Assembly (NCBI GenBank): GCA_052388135.1
Contig: JBQTIM010000168.1
Span: 1-5,199 of the forward strand
Reading direction: 5' to 3'
DNA length: 5,199 bases
Origin: JBQTIM01 sp052388135
GTDB lineage: Bacteria > Elusimicrobiota > Elusimicrobia > FEN-1173
Positions within the stretch are counted from its first letter, which is position 1. Every line of letters begins with the position of its first letter. This document shows positions 1-5,199 of this stretch, piece after piece. The position numbers were made by a program, and so were the translations under genes. The notes beneath the pieces are model-generated. The model was not told the origin of the DNA. It saw only the letters and a list, made by a program, of their open reading frames with translations, and ran no database searches.

Positions 1-1
1 A

Positions 2-1252
2 TCGGCCGGCAAGGCCGCCGAAGCCAAATGGCAGGACCTTCGCCGGGCGGGAGCGGCCGCCGCCCGCTGGGCCCTGCAGGCTCGGGCCGGATCTCTGGCC
101 TTCTTGCCGCCGGGCCAGCTCGGTTCAATGGAGGAGGAAGTCCAGGCTTTGACGGAAGGTTTCCTCTTGGGAGCCTATCGTTTTACGAGGCACCAGGGGA
201 ACCCCAAGTCCGCCGCGCCGCCTTCGGACGTGCGCTTCATCGTGAAGGAGAAAGAAAAAGAATCCGCCGCGCGGGGCGCGCGGAGAGGCGAGATTTTCGC
301 CGGGGCGGCGAACTTCGCCCGAGACCTCATCAACGAACCCCCCAGCCTGAAAGTTCCGGAAACGCTGGCCAAGGCGGCGGTGAAGCTGGCAGGCTCCGGA
401 ATCCGCGTGCGGGTTTACCGAAAGGGAGACTTGAAGCGCATGGGCATGAACGCCCTGCTGGGCGTGAACCGCGGCAGCGCCCACCCTCCCGTTTTGGTGC
501 ATTTGCATTACAAGCCCTCGGGCCGGCCTCGCCGCCGGCTGGCCTTCGTGGGCAAGGGCATCACCTTCGATTCGGGCGGCCTGTCCCTCAAAACCGCCGA
601 CGGCATGATGACCATGAAATACGATATGGCCGGCGCGGCCGTCGTCTTCTCCCTTTTCCACGCGCTGGCCCGCCTGCGGCCTCCCGTGGAGGTGCACGGC
701 CTAGCTCCCATCACGGAAAACATGCCGGGCCACGACGCTTACAAGCCGGGCGACGTGCTGCGGGCCTCCAACGGGAAAACCATCGAGGTGCTGAACACCG
801 ACGCCGAGGGACGCGTGGTCCTGTCCGACGCGCTTTCCTTCGCCGCCAAGCTGAACGTGGACGAAATCCTGGACGCCGCCACCCTGACGGGCGCGGTGAG
901 CGTGGCCCTCGGGCGTGCTTACGCGGCCCTCATGTCCAACGACGACGGCGTGGCGGCCCGCCTCCTCCGCGCCTCCGAGAAATCCGGCGAGAAGGTGTGG
1001 CGCCTTCCCTTGGAGCCGTCCTACAAGGACCATATCCGGAGCAAGGTCGCGGATTTGAAGAACATCGGCAATCCGGGCGAGGCGGGCACCATCATCGGCG
1101 GCCTGTTCCTGCAGGAGTTCGTCGGGGGAAAGCCCTGGGCCCACCTGGACATCGCCGGCTGCGGCTGGAACGCCGACGGCTCCCTTTGGGGCGCTCCCGG
1201 CGCCACGGGCGTCATGGCAAGGACGTTCCTGCAATACGTGATGGACTCATAG
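2..1252 (+). CDS. pepA: Leucyl aminopeptidase (M17 family, PepA-like), 5'-truncated by window edge
   Basis: This is a cytosolic di-metal aminopeptidase that removes N-terminal residues from peptides and, in several bacteria, also cleaves Cys-Gly from glutathione breakdown. The frame is open from base 2 with no start in sight. Numbering residues from base 2, the metal and catalytic residues are K185 and D190 (in GKGITFDSGG), K197, D208 (KYDMAGA), and D267, E269 and R271 in the M17 signature NTDAEGR. Their spacing is identical to E. coli PepA K270/D275/K282/D293/D352/E354/R356, so the active site is complete. The C-terminal part keeps the family's KNIG, EAGTI, PWAHLDIAG and GATG blocks. About 416 residues are present, and alignment to PepA suggests roughly 85 N-terminal residues lie outside the window. 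A TTG at 104 is in frame but falls inside the N-terminal domain and is not a plausible start. The stop TAG is embedded in the ribosome binding site of the next gene. The family call is secure; the symbol is by family resemblance. Confidence 0.95.
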   Translation, partial: SAGKAAEAKWQDLRRAGAAAARWALQARAGSLAFLPPGQLGSMEEEVQALTEGFLLGAYRFTRHQGNPKSAAPPSDVRFIVKEKEKESAARGARRGEIFAGAANFARDLINEPPSLKVPETLAKAAVKLAGSGIRVRVYRKGDLKRMGMNALLGVNRGSAHPPVLVHLHYKPSGRPRRRLAFVGKGITFDSGGLSLKTADGMMTMKYDMAGAAVVFSLFHALARLRPPVEVHGLAPITENMPGHDAYKPGDVLRASNGKTIEVLNTDAEGRVVLSDALSFAAKLNVDEILDAATLTGAVSVALGRAYAALMSNDDGVAARLLRASEKSGEKVWRLPLEPSYKDHIRSKVADLKNIGNPGEAGTIIGGLFLQEFVGGKPWAHLDIAGCGWNADGSLWGAPGATGVMARTFLQYVMDS

Positions 1253-1256
1253 GAGG
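1251..1256 (+). promoter_or_regulatory. Shine-Dalgarno site of the PfpI-family gene
   Basis: A perfect AGGAGG overlaps the last two bases of the aminopeptidase stop codon and lies 4 bases before ATG 1261. It is the strongest ribosome binding site in the window. It fixes the start at 1261, since the in-frame GTG at 1258 would be only 1 base away. Its overlap with the preceding stop suggests reinitiation or coupled translation. Confidence 0.8.
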
Positions 1257-1260
1257 CGTG

Positions 1261-1794
1261 ATGGAATTGAAAGGCAAAAACATCGCCATCCTGGTGGAAA
1301 AGGATTATCAGGATTTGGAAGTTTGGTACCCGGCCCTGCGGCTGCAAGAAGAAGGCGCAGCCGTCAAGTTCATCGGTACGACGCAGTTGGAATACAAGGG
1401 GAAATTCGGTTACCCCGTGACGGCCGACGCGACCATCGATAAGGTGAGCGCCGGCGACTTCGACGCCGTCGTCATTCCCGGCGGCTGGGCTCCGGATTTC
1501 CTGCGCCGCCACGAGGCCGTTTTGGAATTCGTCCGCCGAATGGACGCGTCGGGCAAGGTGGTGGCCGCCGTCTGCCACGCGGGCTGGGTGCTGGCCTCGG
1601 CGGACATCGTTCGCGGCCGCTCCGTCACCTGCTTCTCCGCCATCAAGGACGACGTGAAGAACGCCGGCGCCCGCTACGTGGACCAAGAGGTGGCGGTGGA
1701 CAAGAACCTCATCACTTCGCGCAAGCCCGAGGACCTGCCCGCCTTCTGCCGGGCGATCATCGCGGCCCTGCAAAAAACGCCCGTGAAAGCGTAA
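1261..1794 (+). CDS. DJ-1/PfpI family protein (intracellular protease/deglycase-like)
   Basis: The 177-residue protein has the full length of a single-domain PfpI protein (glutamine amidotransferase-like fold). Members are described as cysteine peptidases, glyoxalases or protein deglycases, so the exact reaction is uncertain. The conserved N-terminal acid is in the EKDYQDLE segment (residues 12-19). The turn VIPGGWAPD covers about residues 71-79, and the nucleophile elbow VCHAGW carries Cys105-His106. Downstream are the IKDDVKNAGA and SRKPEDLPAF blocks typical of this subgroup. Compared with Pyrococcus PfpI (PH1704), Asp79 stands where Glu74 sits, and the elbow reads CHA rather than CHG; both changes are conservative. 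No signal peptide is visible, so the protein is probably cytoplasmic. The start at ATG 1261 is supported by AGGAGG; the frame stays open upstream but without homologous content. The gene lies 8 bases after the peptidase stop and 3 bases before the Rieske gene. Confidence 0.93.
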   Translation: MELKGKNIAILVEKDYQDLEVWYPALRLQEEGAAVKFIGTTQLEYKGKFGYPVTADATIDKVSAGDFDAVVIPGGWAPDFLRRHEAVLEFVRRMDASGKVVAAVCHAGWVLASADIVRGRSVTCFSAIKDDVKNAGARYVDQEVAVDKNLITSRKPEDLPAFCRAIIAALQKTPVKA

Positions 1795-1797
1795 CCC

Positions 1798-2103
1798 GTG
1801 CCCGAGTTTAGAAAAGTCGCCTCCAAGGCGGACGTCCCGCGCGGCCAGAGCAAGTTGGTCCGCGTCTTGGACAAGGAGATCGCCCTGTTCAACGGGGGAG
1901 GGAAGTTCTACGCGTTGGACAACCTTTGCCCTCACCGGGGCGGCCCCCTGTCGGAGGGCGCGTTCGACGGAGCCGTCGTCACCTGCCCCTGGCACGGCTG
2001 GCAGTTCAGCGTCGCCGACGGCGGCTTCCTGGTCAACCCGTCGGTGAAAGCGCCGTCTTATCCCGTGAAAGTGAAGGGCGACGATGTCTTCGTCAAAGTC
2101 TAA
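1798..2103 (+). CDS. Rieske [2Fe-2S] ferredoxin-like protein
   Basis: This 101-residue single-domain Rieske protein resembles NirD and the ferredoxin components of ring-hydroxylating dioxygenases. The cluster ligands are plain: Cys44 and His46 in CPHRGG, and Cys63 and His66 in CPWHGWQF, with 16 residues between His46 and Cys63. It has no N-terminal membrane anchor or Tat signal, so it should be a soluble cytoplasmic electron carrier rather than a cytochrome bc1 subunit. The start is GTG 1798, one codon after the PfpI stop and in the same frame (TAA CCC GTG). There is no clear Shine-Dalgarno, so translation probably depends on the upstream gene. The 3' end overlaps mqnD by 20 bases. No oxygenase or reductase partner lies in the window, so its redox partner is unknown; service to a neighbouring enzyme is only a possibility. 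Confidence 0.93.
   Translation: MPEFRKVASKADVPRGQSKLVRVLDKEIALFNGGGKFYALDNLCPHRGGPLSEGAFDGAVVTCPWHGWQFSVADGGFLVNPSVKAPSYPVKVKGDDVFVKV
2073..2078 (+). promoter_or_regulatory. Shine-Dalgarno-like site of mqnD inside the Rieske gene
   Basis: GAAGGG lies 5 bases before ATG 2084, within the coding sequence of the Rieske gene. It supports this start, and no other ATG, GTG or TTG occurs in frame before the conserved domain begins. Confidence 0.55.
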
Positions 2104-2986
2104 GCCCGCGGCCCCGCGCCTCCGCGTTCCCTTCTCCGTCCTGTCCATCGCCCACAGCCCTGACCCGGACGACGCCTTCATGTTCTACGGGCTCAGCGAG
2201 GGGAAGGTTCCCCTGGACGGGATGCGCGTCCGCCATGTGTTGAAGGACATTCAATCCTTGAACCGCGACGCCGTCCGCGGCCGCCACCACATCACCGCCA
2301 TCTCCACGGCGGCGTATCCCAGCGTCGCCCACAAATATTGGATCCTCTCCGTGGGCGCTTCCGTGGGGAGAAAATACGGCCCGCTGGTGGTTTGCCGACC
2401 GGAAAATTCGGCGAGGCTTCGCGGGGGGAATTGGAAAGGCCTTCGGATCGCCACCCCCGGCCCGCAGACCACGGCCCTCTTGCTCCTCCGGCTTTATCGG
2501 AAAGGCTTCACGGCCGTGGACACGCCCTTCGACCGCATCCTGCAGGCCGTCCGGGACGGGCGGGCGGACGCCGGCTTGATCATCCACGAAGGCCAGCTCA
2601 CTTACAAGACCTGGGGCCTTGCGAAGGTCGTGGACCTGGGCCGTTGGTGGCACGCCGAAACCGGCCTGCCCATTCCCCTGGGGCTGGACGTGGTCCGAAA
2701 GGACTTGGGGAGGAAGACCGCCGTTGCTTTGGCGGCCGCCCTGCACCGCAGCATTCGCTTCGCCCATCGCCATAAGAAGGAGGCCGTCCGCTACGCCTTG
2801 AAGTTCGGCCGGGGCATCGACGCCCGCGTGGGCGGAAAGTTCGTCGGGATGTACGTCAACCGCGACACGCTGGACATGGGCCGGGAAGGCGAGGCGGCCA
2901 TCCGCGCGCTTTTCGCCAAGGCCCGCCGGGCGGGGCTCTTGTCGGGAAGCGTGCGGCCCGAGATCATTCGACCTTCCGTTTCGTGA
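2084..2986 (+). CDS. mqnD: 1,4-dihydroxy-6-naphthoate synthase (MqnD), futalosine menaquinone pathway
   Basis: MqnD converts cyclic dehypoxanthinylfutalosine to 1,4-dihydroxy-6-naphthoate, the aromatic core of menaquinone, in the cytoplasm. The 300-residue protein has the MqnA/MqnD periplasmic-binding-like fold. It opens with the family motif SPDPDDAFMFY (residues 25-35). It continues with STAAYPSV, GPLVV, a ligand-loop ATPGPQTTA (123-131), and AGLIIHEGQLTY, where His168 matches the catalytic His145 of Thermus MqnD. The stretch VVDLGRWWHAETGLPIPLG then separates MqnD from MqnA. The first 13 or so residues are a Ser/Lys/Pro-rich extension before the conserved domain. They come from the region overlapping the Rieske gene, and no later start is available. 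The gene overlaps the Rieske gene by 20 bases and the TerC gene by 4. No other mqn gene is in the window, so the rest of the pathway must be encoded elsewhere. The match was recognised by recalled similarity to Thermus MqnD, not by a search. Confidence 0.93.
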   Translation: MSSSKSKPAAPRLRVPFSVLSIAHSPDPDDAFMFYGLSEGKVPLDGMRVRHVLKDIQSLNRDAVRGRHHITAISTAAYPSVAHKYWILSVGASVGRKYGPLVVCRPENSARLRGGNWKGLRIATPGPQTTALLLLRLYRKGFTAVDTPFDRILQAVRDGRADAGLIIHEGQLTYKTWGLAKVVDLGRWWHAETGLPIPLGLDVVRKDLGRKTAVALAAALHRSIRFAHRHKKEAVRYALKFGRGIDARVGGKFVGMYVNRDTLDMGREGEAAIRALFAKARRAGLLSGSVRPEIIRPSVS

Positions 2987-3750
2987 CCTGGCTTTCCGAT
3001 CCGGGCGCCTGGGCCGCGCTGGCCTCGCTGACGGCCCTCGAGATCGTCCTTGGCATAGACAACATCATCTTCATCTCCATCCTGGCGGCCAAACTGCCGG
3101 CGGCCCAGCAGGCCCGGGCCCGGTCGCTGGGTCTCGCCCTGGCCATGGGGGCCCGCATCGCCCTGCTGTTTTCCGTCTCCATCATCATGCGGCTGGACAA
3201 GCCCCTGTTCGCCCTGTGGGGCCACGGTTTCTCCGGGCGCGACCTCATCCTGGTTTTGGGCGGCTTGTTTCTTCTGGCCAAGAGCACCCATGAAATTCAC
3301 GAAAAGCTGGAGGGCGAAGGGGAGGTCCGGTCCGGCGGTCGCAGGGCCACCTTCCGGGGCGTTCTTTTTCAAATTCTTCTTTTGGACCTGGTTTTTTCTT
3401 TGGATTCCGTCATCACCGCCGTGGGCATGGCGGACAGCATCGGCGTGATGGCCACGGCCGTGGTGATCGCGATCGTTTTCATGATGCTGTTCGCCGGCCC
3501 GGTGAGCAATTTCGTGCACCGCCACCCGACGGTGAAAATGCTGGCCTTGAGCTTCCTGCTTTTGATCGGGGTTACTCTCATGGCCGAAGGCTTCGGCCGG
3601 CACATTCCCAAGGGCTACATCTATTTCGCCATGGCCTTCTCCGTGCTGGTGGAGATGCTGAACCTCCGCATGCGCCGCCCGAGCGTCAAGCCCGTGGAAT
3701 TGCGGGAGCCCGTCCTGGGGCCCCCGGACGGGGGCTTGCGGCCGTCCTGA
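2983..3750 (+). CDS. TerC-family integral membrane protein (YgdQ-like)
   Basis: The 255-residue polytopic inner-membrane protein closely resembles E. coli YgdQ and the membrane half of YoaE. TerC-family proteins include Mn2+ exporters (Alx, MeeF/MeeY types) and tellurite-resistance TerC; export of Mn2+ or a related metal is the best guess but is not shown here. The family's acidic membrane motifs are present: ALEIVLGIDNIIF (residues 18-30, with Glu20, Asp26, Asn27), LLLDLVFSLDSVITAVGM (132-149, with Asp135 and Asp141), and a third region with Glu202 followed by IPKGYIYFAMAFSVLVE. About seven hydrophobic segments are visible. The 25 or so C-terminal residues are hydrophilic and Pro/Arg-rich. 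There is no CBS or CorC domain, unlike YoaE. The start GTG 2983 overlaps the mqnD stop (GTGA) without its own Shine-Dalgarno, implying translational coupling. The length fits YgdQ (about 237 residues). Confidence 0.92.
   Translation: MTWLSDPGAWAALASLTALEIVLGIDNIIFISILAAKLPAAQQARARSLGLALAMGARIALLFSVSIIMRLDKPLFALWGHGFSGRDLILVLGGLFLLAKSTHEIHEKLEGEGEVRSGGRRATFRGVLFQILLLDLVFSLDSVITAVGMADSIGVMATAVVIAIVFMMLFAGPVSNFVHRHPTVKMLALSFLLLIGVTLMAEGFGRHIPKGYIYFAMAFSVLVEMLNLRMRRPSVKPVELREPVLGPPDGGLRPS
3709..3732 (+). other. GC-rich inverted repeat near the 3' end of the TerC gene
   Basis: CCCGTCC (3709-3715) and GGACGGG (3726-3732) can pair as a 7-bp stem around a 10-base loop, whose inner GG and CC could extend it after one mismatch. 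It lies inside the coding sequence about 16 bases before the stop. No T-run follows, so it is not a classical intrinsic terminator. It could be a coincidence of base composition. Confidence 0.35.
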
Positions 3751-3754
3751 AGGG
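3749..3754 (+). promoter_or_regulatory. Shine-Dalgarno-like site of the glycosyltransferase/TPR gene
   Basis: GAAGGG overlaps the TerC stop codon and lies 11 bases before ATG 3766. The spacing is longer than ideal, but this is the only purine-rich candidate in the short gap and ATG 3766 is the first start in frame after the TerC stop. Confidence 0.45.
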
Positions 3755-3765
3755 CCCGTGACGCC

Positions 3766-5199
3766 ATGACCGGGGTTTCCCGTGGGCGGGAATCGGCGGC
3801 CGTTCATCGGGCCTTGCCGGAAAGGTTTCTTCAAAGCCCCGCGGCGGTGTTTCTGTTTTTGGCCGGCCTGGCGTTCTTGTGTTACGGCAACGTCTTGCGG
3901 GGGCCGTTCCTCTTCGACGACGACCTTTTCATCGTCCGCAACGTCCATGTTCATTCCTTCGACCTTGCGCGGATTTTTACTTCCAGCCCTACGACGGGCG
4001 CCGGCGTGGGCGGCGGCAATTTTTACCGGCCCCTGCAGATGGCGGCCTTCGCCGCGCTCCATAAGGCCTTCGGGCTCAACCCCCTTCCCTTCCACGTCCT
4101 GTCGGTTCTTCTCCACGCGCTGAACGCCTTCTTCGCGTTTTTGCTCCTTCGCCGCTTGTCCTTTTCGGCGGCGGCGTCGCTGGCGGCCGCCCTTCTCTTT
4201 CTCCTCCATCCCGTTCAAACCGAGGCCGTCAGCTACATATCCGGCTTGGGGGATCCGCTGGCCCTGAGCTCCATGTTGGGTGGTTTATGGCTTTATGTGA
4301 AGTCGGGAGAGAGCGTCGACTCCCGCGGGAGGTTTTTCATCGGCGGCGCCGCGGCTTGCCTGGCGGCGGCTTTGCTGTCCAAGGAAAGCGCGGTGGTGTT
4401 TCCCGTCCTGGCCCTGTTGGTGTATTTCTATCGAAGGCAAGCCGCCGGGGCGCCGAGCGCGGGACCGCTGATCCTCTTCGCGGGAATGGCGGCCGCGTAC
4501 CTGGGCTTGAAGTTCACGGTTTTCGACTTCACCGGCCAGGGCGGCCTGACGCCCGACAAAAACATTTACACGGAAAACCTTCACGTCCGCCTGTTGACCT
4601 TCCTCAGCGTTCTTTGGGATTACGCCAAGCTCCTCGTCTGGCCGGCCCATCTCCATTACGAAAAGCCCTACGCCGCTTACCTCGATCCATGGACCTGGCG
4701 GGCCGCCTTTGGTTATTTGCTGACCGCCTTGGGCGCCGTCGCGGCGCGTGGCCTCTTTCGGCGGCAACGGGCCTGGGGGCTGGGGGTCCTCTGGTTCTTC
4801 GCCGCGTTGGCTCCCGTGTCCGGCTTGGTGCCTTTGAACGCCATGTATTTGGAGCATTGGCTGTACGTTCCGTTGATCGGCGTCTCCATCCTGGCGGCGG
4901 CGGCGTGGGAACGGCTGGGGAGCGCCGGGCGGCGCACCTTCGTTTTGTGCTTCGGCCTTTTGGCCTTGGCGGCCGCCGTCCGGACCCACGCGCGGAACGC
5001 CCAATGGGCGGACGTCGTCAAATTTTATGAGAACGAATTGCGCTACACCGAGTCCTCCGCCCGCATCCACAACAACCTGGCCATGAAGCTGGCCGACGAA
5101 GGCCGTCACATGGAGGCCGTCGAGCATTATCGGAAAGCCATCGCCTTGAACGACGTCTATCCCCAGACACACCACAATTTGGCCAACACTCTCGCCGCT
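3766..5199 (+). CDS. Multi-pass membrane glycosyltransferase-like protein with C-terminal TPRs (TMTC/PMT-like), 3'-truncated by window edge
   Basis: The frame stays open from ATG 3766 to the last base (478 codons), so the C-terminus lies outside the window. The layout is that of bacterial relatives of TMTC/protein O-mannosyltransferase proteins: a GT-C-type polytopic membrane domain followed by tetratricopeptide repeats. A first membrane segment (about 26-44) leads into a loop with Asp51-Asp52-Asp53 (FDDDLF), the position of the acidic motif in GT-C enzymes. Then come FYRPL (86-90), HPVQTEAVSYISG with DP at 163-164 (148-164), LLSKESA (203-209) and LEHWLYVP (362-369). Further hydrophobic segments lie near 109-128, 133-147, 164-177, 190-204 and 209-223, with more up to about 420. 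One complete TPR covers about 432-465 (LAMKLADEGRHMEAVEHYRKA is its core) and a second starts at 466. Known relatives transfer mannose from a lipid-linked donor; donor and acceptor here are unknown. The gene follows TerC after 15 bases and is probably in the same transcript. Confidence 0.85.
   Translation, partial: MTGVSRGRESAAVHRALPERFLQSPAAVFLFLAGLAFLCYGNVLRGPFLFDDDLFIVRNVHVHSFDLARIFTSSPTTGAGVGGGNFYRPLQMAAFAALHKAFGLNPLPFHVLSVLLHALNAFFAFLLLRRLSFSAAASLAAALLFLLHPVQTEAVSYISGLGDPLALSSMLGGLWLYVKSGESVDSRGRFFIGGAAACLAAALLSKESAVVFPVLALLVYFYRRQAAGAPSAGPLILFAGMAAAYLGLKFTVFDFTGQGGLTPDKNIYTENLHVRLLTFLSVLWDYAKLLVWPAHLHYEKPYAAYLDPWTWRAAFGYLLTALGAVAARGLFRRQRAWGLGVLWFFAALAPVSGLVPLNAMYLEHWLYVPLIGVSILAAAAWERLGSAGRRTFVLCFGLLALAAAVRTHARNAQWADVVKFYENELRYTESSARIHNNLAMKLADEGRHMEAVEHYRKAIALNDVYPQTHHNLANTLAA

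Noticed and set aside
104..106. TTG as the start of the aminopeptidase
   Set aside because: The frame is open to the window edge, upstream residues look like the M17 N-terminal domain, and starting here would remove more than 100 residues of a typical family member.
28..1260. N-terminal extension of the PfpI frame back to base 28
   Set aside because: The frame is open upstream by chance, but its product there is Arg/Gly/Pro-rich and overlaps the real aminopeptidase. The AGGAGG and family alignment place the start at 1261.
1021..2181. Antisense open frame of 386 codons opposite the peptidase, PfpI and Rieske genes
   Set aside because: No family motifs are visible, and the + strand genes here have intact catalytic and metal-binding residues.
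2791..4218. Long antisense open frame (475 codons) across the TerC region
   Set aside because: Its translation is low-complexity, rich in Arg, Gly, Gln and His with no recognisable domain, and it lies opposite well-conserved mqnD, TerC and glycosyltransferase coding sequence. It is a GC-bias shadow.
4285..5175. Antisense open frame of 296 codons opposite the glycosyltransferase gene
   Set aside because: It has no recognisable motifs, while the + strand frame has membrane segments, GT-C-like motifs and TPRs.
1..5199. tRNA or rRNA genes, CRISPR arrays, insertion sequences, direct repeats or attachment sites
   Set aside because: I looked for these and saw none; essentially all bases are used by the six coding regions.

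Overview
The window is a single, tightly packed run of six genes, all on the + strand, with no intergenic gap longer than about 15 bases. In order they are: a leucyl aminopeptidase missing its N-terminus (M17), a PfpI/DJ-1-type protein, a small Rieske [2Fe-2S] ferredoxin, MqnD of the futalosine menaquinone pathway, a YgdQ-like TerC-family membrane protein, and a large membrane glycosyltransferase-like protein with C-terminal TPRs that runs off the right edge. Both outer genes are cut by the window ends.

Organism: the DNA is strongly GC-rich, codon third positions are mostly G or C, and start codons include GTG. MqnD implies a bacterium that makes menaquinone from futalosine rather than by the classical Men route. 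The YgdQ-like TerC protein and the TMTC-like TPR glycosyltransferase would suit a GC-rich Gram-negative lineage outside the well-studied enterics, for example Elusimicrobiota, Acidobacteriota or a deltaproteobacterial-type group. That placement is a guess from gene content only, and no taxonomic marker lies in the window.

Layout: bases 2-2103 hold the peptidase, PfpI and Rieske genes, with spacings of 8 and 3 bases. The Rieske gene overlaps mqnD by 20 bases, mqnD overlaps the TerC gene by 4 bases (GTGA), and the last gene begins 15 bases after the TerC stop. Such spacing strongly suggests one polycistronic message with translational coupling. No promoter or T-tailed intrinsic terminator is visible, so the transcript probably starts upstream and ends downstream of the window.

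How the genes work together: there is no single obvious pathway. Peptide or thiol turnover (aminopeptidase), protein or metabolite damage control (PfpI), electron transfer (Rieske), respiratory quinone synthesis (MqnD) and metal-ion export or membrane homeostasis (TerC) could loosely fit redox and envelope maintenance, but this is inference. The individual genes belong to known families and I see no clear evidence of a new defence or mobile system. The points most worth checking are the Rieske-mqnD coupling and the edge-truncated glycosyltransferase/TPR gene.
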